Shown: positions 24,009-32,621 of the stretch, one piece after another | Layout: each line of letters begins with the position of its first letter | How positions within the stretch are numbered: the first letter of the stretch is position 1 | Assembly (NCBI RefSeq): GCF_018333375.1 | Contig: NZ_BORW01000021.1 | Span: 24,805 to 88,804 of the forward strand | Direction of reading: 5' to 3' | From: Paenibacillus cookii | GTDB taxonomy: Bacteria; Bacillota; Bacilli; Paenibacillales; Paenibacillaceae | Length of the DNA stretch: 64,000 bases | Made by a program: the position numbers and the translations under genes | The notes under the pieces: model-generated | The model's database searches: none | Told to the model about the DNA's origin: nothing | The model's input: only the letters and a program-made list of their open reading frames with translations

Positions 24009-25409
24009 CTATGAATCTTTAGCCTGCTTCATGAACTCGCGCAGCCGATAAATTCCTGAGCGGATATCCTCCGGCTCCAGATGGCCATACCCTAACAGCA
24101 GCTTGTTATGATGCTCGCCTTTCCGAAGGCAGTGGTGTTCCACCGGCGCAATGCGGATCCCGTTCCGGCGGGCATCGTCCCGGAAAGCATCGTTAAAAAC
24201 CATCCCGTCAAATTCGACGGCCAGATGAAGACCCGCGGCATCCCCCCAGGGGCGCCACCCGTCCCCAAAACAATCTCCTAGCGAATCCAAAAGAATTTGG
24301 CGGCGCTGCTTGTATATTTTCCGCATTTTTGTGATATGCCGGTCAAATGTTCGGGTACGCAGAAACTCGGCTAACGCGGCTTGTTCAAACGGTGGATTCT
24401 GGACGTCCGTATACGTGCGCAGCCTGCGCCAGCGCTTCTGCAGTTCCCGCGGGACAATGACATAACCGATGCGGAGCGCGGGAAATAGAACTTTGCTGAA
24501 CGTTCCGATGTAGATGACCCGTTCGGGAGCCATCGCATAAAGGGGGGACGCAGGTTCCCCGTAATACCTGAATTCGCTGTCGTAATCGTCTTCGACGATG
24601 TAACTGCCGCAGGAGCGGGCGAAACGAATCAAAGCGGTCCGCCTTGACGCCGGCAGGATGCCGCCGAGAGGAAATTGATGCGAAGGCGTGACGTATACCG
24701 GACCGGGCTGCCCTTTGCATAAGGTCTCGGTCCGGATTCCTTGCGCATCCACCGGCACGGGGACCACCGTGTATCCCTTCCGGATGAACGTCTGAATCAT
24801 CTCGATATTGCACGGGTCCTCGACCAGCATGAATTGATGTTCCGCATACAAAAGGTCGGAAACCAGGTGAAGCGCCTGCGTGGCGCCGGCCGTAATGAAT
24901 ATGTCTCCAGCATCGACGGCGATTCCTTTGCTTCGCATAAGCCAGGAGGCAATCTCTTGACGCAATTCGAGCAAACCTTGAGGTCCGGTATAACCGAGCA
25001 AATCGGCCGGCATCCCGCTCAATGCCTTTTGGAAAGCACGCTGCCAAACATAACGCGGAAACAGGCGCAAATCCGGCTGGCCTGTCTTAAAATCGGCCAG
25101 GATTAAAGGCGCAGCCTCCGGTTCGCGCCGCGTTCCTGCCGCATCGTTCCGTTCCCGGTTCAGGATCAGCCCTTCGGCCACCCGGGTGGGCGCCCCTTGC
25201 CGGCTTTCCGCGTAACCCTCGACAATCAGCATTTCGTAAGCTTCGTTCACGGTATTCCGGGAAACGGAAAGCGCCTTGGCCAATTCGCGCGTGGAGGGAA
25301 GCGGGTCGCCCGCTTTCAGCGTTCCGGCCAACATCTGATCCCTTAAGTTTTGGTAAATTTGCCGCTTCAATGAAATATCCAGGTTCCGATTCAAATTCAT
25401 TCCCCACAT
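24009..25409 (-). CDS. MocR family regulator (GntR HTH fused to PLP aminotransferase domain)
   Basis: A 466-residue chimeric regulator. The GntR winged helix occupies about 10-75 (AGDPLPSTRELAKALSVSR). The rest is a fold-type I aminotransferase domain with the PLP lysine Lys306 in YIGTFSKVLFPALRIGY and the aspartate region IVEDDYDSEFRY. Such proteins (GabR, PdxR) sense amines, amino acids or PLP. ATG 25409 has GGAGG five bases ahead; the TTG at 25421 lies inside that ribosome site. It is divergent from an EamA transporter, which is its probable target. Confidence 0.93.
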   Translation of the reverse strand: MWGMNLNRNLDISLKRQIYQNLRDQMLAGTLKAGDPLPSTRELAKALSVSRNTVNEAYEMLIVEGYAESRQGAPTRVAEGLILNRERNDAAGTRREPEAAPLILADFKTGQPDLRLFPRYVWQRAFQKALSGMPADLLGYTGPQGLLELRQEIASWLMRSKGIAVDAGDIFITAGATQALHLVSDLLYAEHQFMLVEDPCNIEMIQTFIRKGYTVVPVPVDAQGIRTETLCKGQPGPVYVTPSHQFPLGGILPASRRTALIRFARSCGSYIVEDDYDSEFRYYGEPASPLYAMAPERVIYIGTFSKVLFPALRIGYVIVPRELQKRWRRLRTYTDVQNPPFEQAALAEFLRTRTFDRHITKMRKIYKQRRQILLDSLGDCFGDGWRPWGDAAGLHLAVEFDGMVFNDAFRDDARRNGIRIAPVEHHCLRKGEHHNKLLLGYGHLEPEDIRSGIYRLREFMKQAKDS

Positions 25410-25419
25410 GCGGTCCTCC

Positions 25420-25467
25420 AACTGGTTCGTAAAATCTATTGACGAACTGGTTCTTTTGCATACCAGT
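25420..25467. promoter_or_regulatory. Direct repeats in the MocR-EamA intergenic region
   Basis: AACTGGTTC occurs at 25420-25428 and 25445-25453, one period of 25 bases, followed by an inverted half site ACCAG at 25462. Direct repeats plus an inverted half are typical of MocR operators, so these are the likely binding sites of the adjacent regulator. Confidence 0.5.
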
Positions 25468-25532
25468 ATATTCCACTATGATTGTAACAGTCATTTTGGA
25501 TCCAAACCACTATTTCGGGGGAAGTGAAGCAG

Positions 25533-26531
25533 ATGGAACGTATGAAAGGATTTTTTTATTTGGGGTGCGCATTCGGGCTGGCCGGCACCTCCGTCGTCGC
25601 CGCAACGTTTGTGAACGGGGAGCTGGGGACGTTTACGATCACATCCGTAAGCCTGCTGATTTCGCTGGTTTGTCTGCTGCCGTTTTGCTCAAGGAAGCTG
25701 TTTAGGACGATTCGTTCGCTCGCGGCAAGGGATTGGGTCCTCCTGTTCAGCCAGGCGGTGTTTGGGGTCTTTTTGTTCCGGATGTTTCTGCTCCTTGGGC
25801 TCGCCCGGACAAGCTCGTCGGAGGCTGGAATATTGACGGGCGCAACCCCGGCGATCACCGTCCTGTTCGCCATGCTGCTGCTGCGCGAGAAGACGAACGT
25901 CACGCGCATCCTCGGGGTGCTTTGCACGGTTTTCGGGATCCTGCTTATTCAAGGTTTGTTTTTGCCGGGCAGCCGTTTTACTTATGAACATCTCCAAGGA
26001 AATCTTCTGGTCCTTTGCGCCGCGGCGTGCGAGTCGTTGTTTAATGTCCTTTCCCGAGCGGCTGCTGCCTTGCGCGTCAATAAACAACAAAACATTCATC
26101 CGGCCGTGCAGACCGTGTTGGTATCCGCGATGGCATGGACGATCAGCTTCATCCCGAGCTTGTCGGAGCATCCGCTGGCGTCATTGGCGGGGATCGGCTG
26201 GCTGGGGTGGCTGGCTTTAGTTTGGTATGGCCCGGTTGTGACCGCGCTTGCGTTTGTTTGCTGGTATGCGGGAATCCGGCGCTGCAGCGCATCGACGGCC
26301 GCCGCTTTTTCGGGCATGATGCCGTTTACGGCCTTGATATTATCCGTCTGGCTGCTGAAAGAAGAGACCGGTTGGCATCAATGGATGAGCGGATTGCTGG
26401 TCATAGCCGGAATGGTCCTGATCGGCAGCATGCGTACCGGTTCGCAAGCGGAGAAGGCGCAGCGGTCCATAACGTCGCCCAAGGGTAACAACCCGTCAAA
26501 CCGGATGGCGTCTTATCAAGCAAAAGACTAA
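25533..26531 (+). CDS. EamA/DMT family transporter
   Basis: A 332-residue membrane protein with ten hydrophobic segments arranged as two EamA repeats (GILTGATPAITVLFAMLLLRE in the first half, AAFSGMMPFTALILSVWLLKE in the second; both end in the family's LLxE motif). A polar tail of about 30 residues follows. ATG 25533 is preferred to GTG 25524 for its distance from GGGGGA. Divergent from a MocR regulator, which suggests export of an amino acid or amine under PLP-type control. Substrate unknown. Confidence 0.9.
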   Translation: MERMKGFFYLGCAFGLAGTSVVAATFVNGELGTFTITSVSLLISLVCLLPFCSRKLFRTIRSLAARDWVLLFSQAVFGVFLFRMFLLLGLARTSSSEAGILTGATPAITVLFAMLLLREKTNVTRILGVLCTVFGILLIQGLFLPGSRFTYEHLQGNLLVLCAAACESLFNVLSRAAAALRVNKQQNIHPAVQTVLVSAMAWTISFIPSLSEHPLASLAGIGWLGWLALVWYGPVVTALAFVCWYAGIRRCSASTAAAFSGMMPFTALILSVWLLKEETGWHQWMSGLLVIAGMVLIGSMRTGSQAEKAQRSITSPKGNNPSNRMASYQAKD

Positions 26532-26597
26532 GTACAGCGGCGAACGTCACAAGCCAAATGCCCAATAACTCCAGCCTTCAAAATTTCCGAAGTTGCG

Positions 26598-26646
26598 CCC
26601 GTCAACAGTTCTTCCTCCTTCAGGGAACTTTTGACGGGATTTTTTT
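26598..26646 (+). terminator. Terminator after the EamA gene
   Basis: CCCGTCAACAGTTC / GAACTTTTGACGGG around a 13-base loop, then ATTTTTTT. Confidence 0.85.
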
Positions 26647-26656
26647 GCGAAATGGA

Positions 26657-26704
26657 TTGAAATTAATGTATTGATTGAATATAATACAAGACATAACAAT
26701 TAAA
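26657..26704 (+). promoter_or_regulatory. frl promoter/operator block 1 (before frlC)
   Basis: TTGAAA (26657-26662), 17-base spacer, TATAAT (26680-26685). From the -10 on, the 25 bases to 26704 recur at 28970-28994 before frlB with only two differences. The shared core ACAAGRCATAACAA is the best candidate site for FrlR. Confidence 0.7.
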
Positions 26705-26729
26705 AGCGTTTTCATTAGGAGGTGGAGCC

Positions 26730-27548
26730 ATGAATATTGCAGGAATGAACATTACGTACAGGCATTATCCGTTCGAGCATTTTCTCGATTCCATGACAGA
26801 GCTGGGCGTAGAACACATTGAGCTGTGGGCAGGCGAACCCCATTTTTACGTGTATCGGGGAGGGATTGGCCGATTAAGGCGCATTAGGAAGGAGCTCAGG
26901 TCAAGAAACATGAAGGTGGTCTGCTATACCCCCGAACAATGCGTATATCCGTTTAATCTCGCGGCCTCCGATCCAGAGCTGCGGCAGAAAAGCGTGGATT
27001 ACTTCGTCGAAAACGTATACGCGGCGCTGGAGTTGGACGCCGACATGATGCTGGTCACTTCCGGAATCGGGAGCTTTCATGCAGCCGTCGAGGAATCCTG
27101 GAAGTATGCCGCCGACTCGATCGGTCAACTGTCCAAGCTGGCCGAGCGGGAGGGAGTCACGCTTGCTTTGGAGCCTTTGACCCGCTTCGAATCGAACCTC
27201 ATCACCGATGTCAAAGGCATCCAAAGCATGATGGACGAGATCCGGTCACCGGCACTAAAGGGAATGATCGACACCGTCGCGATGCAGCTGGCCGGGGAGA
27301 CGCCGGAGGATTATTTCTCCACGCTGCCGGAGCTGTGCCATTTCCACCTAATCGACGGGGACGGAGCGACGGACGCTCATCTGGCTTTGGACGACGGGGC
27401 GCTGGATTGGAGAGGTTATCTTGACAATCTCAAGAGGCATGGGTATCAAGGCACCTGTACTTTGGAAATCATGGGATTTCATTATTATCAGGACCCGCAC
27501 GATACCGTCATGCATTCGGTCCGAAAAATAAGGGAACTGGGCATCTAA
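26730..27548 (+). CDS. frlC: Fructoselysine 3-epimerase (FrlC-like sugar isomerase/epimerase)
   Basis: A 272-residue TIM-barrel protein of the xylose-isomerase-like AP endonuclease 2 superfamily. In the fructoselysine pathway FrlC interconverts psicoselysine and fructoselysine. Metal-type residues are seen in LALEPLTRFESN, MIDTVAMQLAGETP, CHFHLIDGDG and CTLEIMGFHY. Length and neighbours match FrlC; alone it could only be called an epimerase. AGGAGGTGG precedes the ATG. First gene of the operon, with the transporter gene 25 bases on. Confidence 0.85.
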   Translation: MNIAGMNITYRHYPFEHFLDSMTELGVEHIELWAGEPHFYVYRGGIGRLRRIRKELRSRNMKVVCYTPEQCVYPFNLAASDPELRQKSVDYFVENVYAALELDADMMLVTSGIGSFHAAVEESWKYAADSIGQLSKLAEREGVTLALEPLTRFESNLITDVKGIQSMMDEIRSPALKGMIDTVAMQLAGETPEDYFSTLPELCHFHLIDGDGATDAHLALDDGALDWRGYLDNLKRHGYQGTCTLEIMGFHYYQDPHDTVMHSVRKIRELGI

Positions 27549-27573
27549 TCATCTTGATTTGGAGGAACTCACG

Positions 27574-28923
27574 ATGAGTAATGGCACACTGACTAGGAAG
27601 TTGGGCTTTTGGTCCGCTTTGGCCTTGGCCGTGGGAACGACGATCGGCTCCGGGATTTTCGTCTCGACGGGAGACGTGGCCAGAGCGGCGGGATTGCCCT
27701 CGATATCGATTCTGGCCTGGATTATCGGCGGCGTGATCGCCATCCCGCAGGTCATGGTGCTGGCGGAGCTGTCAACGGCCTATCCCGAAAATGGAAGCGG
27801 TTACGTTTATCTGAACAAGGCGGGCTGGCGACCGCTTGCCTTCCTCTACGGGTGGGCGACGTTCTGGGCGCTTGACCCTCCATCCATTTCGATCATGGCG
27901 CTGGCGATCGTCACGTATCTTGCAAGCTTCTTCCCGTTTTTTACGGGGATTGCCGGCAAATTGCTGGGAATCGCGATCATTCTGTTCATCACCTCCATTC
28001 ATTACCGCAGCGTGAAAGAGGGGGGACGGTTTCAAGTCGTCATTACGCTGATCAAAATCATTCCGTTTCTGATCGTCATCGTTTTAGGTTTGATGTACAT
28101 GAACTACGACCACTTTTCCTACACTCCCGCGCCCGGCTCCGCTAAGGGCAGCTTGATTGGCGGCATCTCAGCCACCACCTGGGCATACACAGGCATGGCG
28201 TCGATCTGCTTCATGGCGGGGGAAATCCGGAATCCGGGCAAAGTGCTGCCGAAAGCGCTGATTAGCTCGGTGCTGATTGTCCTGGGGTTATACACGCTGC
28301 TTTCGGTGTGCATCACGGGGCTCATGCCTTTTGACAAATTGCTGGGCTCCAGCGCCGCCGTGTCCGATGCCGTCGGCTATATTCCGGGGTTGGCCAACAT
28401 TGCGTCCCCATTCGTGGCGGTTACGGCCATCATCGTCATTCTAGGTTCCTTAAGCTCTTGCATCATGTTCCAGCCCCGCCTGGAATATGCCATGGCCAAA
28501 GACGGGCTGTTCTTTCGGCGGTTTGCCAAGGTCCACCCCAAATATGAAACGCCGAGTTTTTCGATTTTGGCCCAGGTGACGTATGCTTGCATCCTCGTGT
28601 TTTTCAGCGACTTAACTTCGCTGCTCGGGTATTTTACGCTGATCCAGCTGGTCATCAACATTTTGGACTTTGCGGCCGTCTATAAATGCCGGAAGAGGGA
28701 GGATTATCAGCCGATCTACCGAATGCCTCTGTGGAGAGTGACGACGATTCTGGCCATTCTTGGAGCGGCGTGGCTCGCTTGGGGAACGTTTACTTGGGCT
28801 CCGCTCCAGGGGATGATCGCGGCATTGATCGTCATCGCCACCGGCCTGCCCGTCTATTATTATTGGGAAAAGAAATACGGCCGGAAAAGGGAACAAGACA
28901 ACAACCCGCATATCGTGGCTTAA
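27574..28923 (+). CDS. frlA: Fructoselysine/psicoselysine transporter FrlA (APC superfamily)
   Basis: A 449-residue permease with about twelve membrane segments. KLGFWSALALAVGTTIGSGI opens the protein; FVSTGDVARAAG, AELSTAYPENGSGYVYL and SLSSCIMFQPRLEYAMAKD follow E. coli FrlA closely as I recall it. ATG 27574 has GGAGG nine bases ahead; the upstream in-frame GTG/TTG readings overlap that site. Finding an FrlA-type APC carrier is notable because B. subtilis imports Amadori compounds with an ABC system (FrlONM). It takes up the substrate unphosphorylated for the kinase FrlD. Confidence 0.9.
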   Translation: MSNGTLTRKLGFWSALALAVGTTIGSGIFVSTGDVARAAGLPSISILAWIIGGVIAIPQVMVLAELSTAYPENGSGYVYLNKAGWRPLAFLYGWATFWALDPPSISIMALAIVTYLASFFPFFTGIAGKLLGIAIILFITSIHYRSVKEGGRFQVVITLIKIIPFLIVIVLGLMYMNYDHFSYTPAPGSAKGSLIGGISATTWAYTGMASICFMAGEIRNPGKVLPKALISSVLIVLGLYTLLSVCITGLMPFDKLLGSSAAVSDAVGYIPGLANIASPFVAVTAIIVILGSLSSCIMFQPRLEYAMAKDGLFFRRFAKVHPKYETPSFSILAQVTYACILVFFSDLTSLLGYFTLIQLVINILDFAAVYKCRKREDYQPIYRMPLWRVTTILAILGAAWLAWGTFTWAPLQGMIAALIVIATGLPVYYYWEKKYGRKREQDNNPHIVA

Positions 28924-28946
28924 CATTCCTTTCTTGCAAAAAATGA

Positions 28947-28994
28947 TTGTCATAAAAGTATTATCTAGTTATAATACAAGGCATAACAAATAAA
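28947..28994 (+). promoter_or_regulatory. frl promoter/operator block 2 (before frlB)
   Basis: TTGTCA (28947-28952), 17-base spacer, TATAAT (28970-28975), followed by ACAAGGCATAACAAATAAA. The block repeats the frlC promoter with two changes in 25 bases, so frlB-frlD-frlR have a second, co-regulated start inside the operon. Confidence 0.7.
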
Positions 28995-29036
28995 GAATCG
29001 GAGCTGCACCTGCTCCAGTACAGGAGGATAAGATCA

Positions 29037-30050
29037 ATGTTTAATTTTGATGAAGAGCTATTCCTGAGACTCGTTGAAAAAGAAGGACTCGCTTATCGAA
29101 GCCAAATCGAGGAGATTGTGGACGGGATCTGCCGGAAAGGATACAGCAACATCTTCATGATCGGCGCCGGCGGCACGATCGCCATGATGTACCCTTACGA
29201 ATATATCCTCAAATCCAACTCGACGATCGACGTGCATGCCGAAATCGCCGCCGAATTCGTCGTGATGAACAACAAGCATTTCAGCAAGGATTCGGTATGT
29301 ATCTTCACCTCGGTATCGGGAACCACCAAAGAGACGATCGAGGCCATCGAATACTGCAAAGCGCGGGGAGCAACAACCTTTGCTTTGGTAGCCGAGCCGG
29401 ATACACCGATCACCAAGCTGGTGGACCACTGCATCACGACGGGATCGGAGAAACATTCCTTCGATACGTTTTTCATGCTGCTGTACATGGTCGTATTCCG
29501 GTTCATGCATAACCGTAACGAATTTCCTCAATACGAGCAGTTCACGAAGGAAGTCGCCCTGCTTCCGCGGGCCATTCTGGATGCCGTCAAAACGTTCGAC
29601 AACAAGGCGGAGGCTTTTGCCATTGAGCATAAAGACACCGACTACCACATGATGGTCGGCTCCGGAAACCTGTGGGGAAATACGTATTCGTACGCCATGT
29701 GCGTGCTGGAAGAGATGCAGTGGATCAAGGCCAAATCGATTCATGCGGCCGAGTTCTTCCACGGTACGCTCGAGCTGGTGGTGGAAGATACCAGCGTCAT
29801 CCTGCTGAAGGGCGAGGATGAAACCCGGCCGCTGACGGACCGCGTAGAGCGGTTTGCCGAAAAAGTCACGAAGCGATTGACGGTGATCGACACCAAAGAC
29901 TTTGCGATGGAAGGCATCAGCGACGAGTTCCGGAAACATTTTGCCGTCAGCATCAACTGGGCGCTGCTCAGCCGGATCAGCGTCTACCTGGAACGCGAAA
30001 GAAACCATCCGCTGACGCTGAGAAGATACTACCGCAAAATGGAATATTAA
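29037..30050 (+). CDS. frlB: Fructoselysine-6-phosphate deglycase FrlB (SIS domain)
   Basis: A 337-residue cytosolic enzyme that splits fructoselysine 6-phosphate into lysine and glucose 6-phosphate. Two SIS domains are seen: NIFMIGAGGTIAMMYPYEYI, then SVCIFTSVSGTTKETIEAIE in the first, and DYHMMVGSGNLWGNTYSYAM with SIHAAEFFHGTLELV in the second; the His-containing FFHG segment lies at the active site of this family. AGGAGGATAAGATCA precedes the ATG. Preceded by its own promoter block and followed 66 bases later by the kinase gene. Confidence 0.93.
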   Translation: MFNFDEELFLRLVEKEGLAYRSQIEEIVDGICRKGYSNIFMIGAGGTIAMMYPYEYILKSNSTIDVHAEIAAEFVVMNNKHFSKDSVCIFTSVSGTTKETIEAIEYCKARGATTFALVAEPDTPITKLVDHCITTGSEKHSFDTFFMLLYMVVFRFMHNRNEFPQYEQFTKEVALLPRAILDAVKTFDNKAEAFAIEHKDTDYHMMVGSGNLWGNTYSYAMCVLEEMQWIKAKSIHAAEFFHGTLELVVEDTSVILLKGEDETRPLTDRVERFAEKVTKRLTVIDTKDFAMEGISDEFRKHFAVSINWALLSRISVYLERERNHPLTLRRYYRKMEY

Positions 30051-30116
30051 TACGGATCGGGAGTGCTGCGATGCCATCCGGCACTCCTTCTTTGAACACG
30101 GGGAAGGTGAGAGAAG

Positions 30117-30899
30117 ATGCGAATCGTGACCGTCGGAGACAACTGCATGGACGTGTATCAATCGACAGGCGAGGCTTACCCGGGAGGAAACCCGGTGAAC
30201 GTGGCGGTTTACTTGTCCGAGCTGGGCGCGGACACCGCTTATATCGGCTGGGTAGGAACCGACCGTTACGGGGAGATCATGGTCCGGGCGATTCAGGGGA
30301 AGGGCGTGGATACGTCAAGGGTTTGCGCAAAAGAAGGAACCACTGCGATCACCTACGTCGAAATGGCAGGCAACGAAAGAAAGCTGGGCGATTATGAGGA
30401 GGGCGTAATGGCCGGCTTCTGCCTCAGCCCGGAGGATCTTCGGTTTACGGAGTCGTTCCAGCTCGTCCATTCCGCCATTTGGGGCCATGCCGACAGTTAT
30501 TTTCCTTATTTTAAAGAAAAGGGGCTCTTGACCTCTTTTGACTTTGCCGATAAGTTGGACCATGAACTCGTGACGACGCTTTCGCCTTATGTGGACTATC
30601 CTTTTTTGTCTTATACGCAGGATGACGAGCATATCCGGAATCTGATGAAGAAAATCAAGGCTGGGGGTTCCCGAATCGTCGTGGCCACCCTTGGCGAAAA
30701 CGGCTCGCTGGCATACGACGGCGTTCGATTTTATAAGCACGGCATCGTCGAAGTGGAGGTCATCGATACGCTCGGGGCCGGGGATTCTTTTATCGCCGGG
30801 TTTATTTACGGGACTTTGAAAGGGCTTCCGATCGAAAGATGCTTGGAGCAAGGGGCGCAAAGGGCCGCAAAAACCATCGGCTATTTTGCCGCATGGTGA
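30117..30899 (+). CDS. frlD: Fructoselysine 6-kinase FrlD (PfkB family)
   Basis: A 260-residue ribokinase-like enzyme that phosphorylates imported fructoselysine with ATP. PfkB signature 1 is seen as YPGGNPVNVAVYLSELGADT and signature 2 as IDTLGAGDSFIAGFIYG, where Asp of GAGD is the catalytic base. Length matches FrlD. The ATG follows AAGGTGAGAG. The context between the deglycase and the GntR regulator makes the substrate assignment firm. Confidence 0.92.
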   Translation: MRIVTVGDNCMDVYQSTGEAYPGGNPVNVAVYLSELGADTAYIGWVGTDRYGEIMVRAIQGKGVDTSRVCAKEGTTAITYVEMAGNERKLGDYEEGVMAGFCLSPEDLRFTESFQLVHSAIWGHADSYFPYFKEKGLLTSFDFADKLDHELVTTLSPYVDYPFLSYTQDDEHIRNLMKKIKAGGSRIVVATLGENGSLAYDGVRFYKHGIVEVEVIDTLGAGDSFIAGFIYGTLKGLPIERCLEQGAQRAAKTIGYFAAW

Positions 30900-30909
30900 C
30901 TGGGCGGGA

Positions 30910-30951
30910 CCATCAATGTATAATAGAGGGATAAGAAAAGATCATTGATGG
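30910..30951 (+). promoter_or_regulatory. Inverted repeat flanking a -10 box before frlR
   Basis: CCATCAATG (30910-30918) and its exact complement CATTGATGG (30943-30951) flank 24 bases that begin with TATAAT (30919-30924). A weak -35 GTGACT lies at 30896. It could be an operator for local control of frlR or an RNA hairpin that hides the ATG at 30948. Confidence 0.5.
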
Positions 30952-30968
30952 ATAAGGATGAATGTTCA

Positions 30969-31715
30969 ATGAATTTAAATCCTTCAACCCCTCAGCCGCT
31001 CTATATGCAGATCCGGCAAATGTTGAAGAATGACATCCAGCACGGGCGCTACAAGCCGGATGAGCAAATCCCGACGGAAGCCGAGCTATGCGACATTTAT
31101 AACGTGAGCCGGATTACGATCCGCAAGGCGATCGAGGAATTGGTGCGGGAAGGGGCCCTAACCCGGATTCCGCGGCGGGGGACCTTTGTGGCGTCCAACA
31201 AATTTCACAACGAGCTGCTGTCTGTAAGCGGATTCTCGGAGTTCAGCCACCAGCTTGGCATGATTCCGAATTCCCGCATTCTGCGGAGCAACGTCATCGA
31301 AGCGACCGAAGAAGTGGCCGGGCATCTTCGGATTGATGTCGGCAGCCCTGTCCTGGAGTTGGAGCGTCTCATGTATGTCAATGAGCGTCCGCTGTTCTAC
31401 GATATCGCGCATTATTCGCTGACCCGCTTCCCCGATCTGGAGAAAAAAATCGCGATGAACGAGTCCACGTATAAAATTTTGGCCGAGGAATACGGAACGG
31501 AAATCGTAAGCAATGATAAAGAAATCGATGTCATCAGCGCGACGAAGGACTATGCCAGGCTGCTCGAATGCGATGTCGGGGCGAATTTGTTCCGGATTTT
31601 GAAAGTCGCCTTCGACGCGAAAGATGAGCCTGTGCATCTCTCCACGTTCATGTGCGAAACCAATCGGGTGACTTTGACGGTTCATCGGGCCAAGCAGGTG
31701 CATGAAGAGTCATAG
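30969..31715 (+). CDS. frlR: GntR family regulator FrlR (HutC/UTRA class)
   Basis: A 248-residue repressor-type regulator. The winged helix is seen in PDEQIPTEAELCDIYNVSR and ITIRKAIEELVREGALTR; the C-terminal UTRA domain (SVLELERL region, LSTFMCETNR) would bind a phosphorylated sugar, here probably fructoselysine 6-phosphate. ATG 30969 has AAGGA at nine bases; ATG 30948 is an alternative. As the last gene of the frl operon it likely senses the pathway and acts at the two repeated promoter blocks. Confidence 0.9.
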   Translation: MNLNPSTPQPLYMQIRQMLKNDIQHGRYKPDEQIPTEAELCDIYNVSRITIRKAIEELVREGALTRIPRRGTFVASNKFHNELLSVSGFSEFSHQLGMIPNSRILRSNVIEATEEVAGHLRIDVGSPVLELERLMYVNERPLFYDIAHYSLTRFPDLEKKIAMNESTYKILAEEYGTEIVSNDKEIDVISATKDYARLLECDVGANLFRILKVAFDAKDEPVHLSTFMCETNRVTLTVHRAKQVHEES

Positions 31716-31752
31716 ATTTCAAGCAGGACCGCTTTGCATTGTCTGTCACATT

Positions 31753-31798
31753 AAGCGTTAAACCTTCCTTTAGCGGAGGTTTAACGCTTTTTTTTTTA
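31753..31798 (+). terminator. Strong terminator of the frl operon
   Basis: AAGCGTTAAACCT / AGGTTTAACGCTT stem, then nine or more T residues. Confidence 0.95.
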
Positions 31799-31904
31799 TG
31801 AGCAAATCACGCCGGCATGAGCCCAATTTAGGCGTTTGCAAGTCACATAGGCATTTATCCCGTCATATTATGTTGCTAAATCGGTACAGTAAAGGAGAAT
31901 ATGA

Positions 31905-32621
31905 ATGTATCCATACCATTACGGTCCGTCCGGTTATGCGCCCCATGGTTACAACCCGTATGCTTACGGCGTCGTGAATGATCCCGGCGGTTATCCGACC
32001 GAAGCCTCCGATCCTGCAGTACGTCAGCAGGAATTGGGAGTCGAATGGCACGAGCAGGAAGGTCCTTGGAGAGGCATATGGCGCAGAAGGGGGAACAGCA
32101 ATACGTTCGATGCTACCTGGACCATGCCGGGGGCTCAGGCCATCACGGCCGTGTTGACGATCCATATGTTTGGCAATTTCGTTTATGTCCTGCGGCAAAA
32201 CAGCAGCGACGGGAATACCTGCGTGTACACCGGCACGCTTTCCGGGGACGGCCGAACGGTGAGCGGCAATTTTCGATGCATCCGGGGTCAGGGCACTTGG
32301 ACGGCAACCATCATTCATCGCGAGAGAGCCCGCCTGGGACGAATCTGGCATGAGCAGGAGGGCGGATGGAACGGCGTATGGACCCGCCGCGGGAACAGCA
32401 ACGTTTTCGACGCCAGATGGACGATGCCCGGAGCTCAGGAAATCACGGCCGTGTTGACGATCAACATATACGGCAACAATGTCCAGGTTCTGCGGAGAAA
32501 CAGCAGCGACGGAAACAACTGTGAATACACCGGTACCCTCTCCGGCGACGGCCGAACGGTAACTGGAACGTATCGTTGTACCCAAGGCGGAGGTTCCTGG
32601 AGAGCTACCATAACCTTTTAA
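31905..32621 (+). CDS. Protein of two tandem ~90-residue repeats
   Basis: A 238-residue protein with a Tyr/Pro/Gly-rich lead of about 45 residues (MYPYHYGPSGYAPHGYNPY) and two copies of one domain, about 48-135 and 148-238. Each copy runs WHEQEG.W.G.W.RRGNSN, FDA.WTMPGAQ.ITAVLTI, NSSDGN.C.YTGTLSGDGRTV, RC, W.ATI; the DNA copies are also close, so the duplication is recent. One Cys pair per copy could form a disulfide. The beta-rich pattern with no signal peptide recalls spore-coat or surface proteins; that is a guess. AAAGGAGAAT precedes the ATG. Function unknown. Confidence 0.8.
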   Translation: MYPYHYGPSGYAPHGYNPYAYGVVNDPGGYPTEASDPAVRQQELGVEWHEQEGPWRGIWRRRGNSNTFDATWTMPGAQAITAVLTIHMFGNFVYVLRQNSSDGNTCVYTGTLSGDGRTVSGNFRCIRGQGTWTATIIHRERARLGRIWHEQEGGWNGVWTRRGNSNVFDARWTMPGAQEITAVLTINIYGNNVQVLRRNSSDGNNCEYTGTLSGDGRTVTGTYRCTQGGGSWRATITF

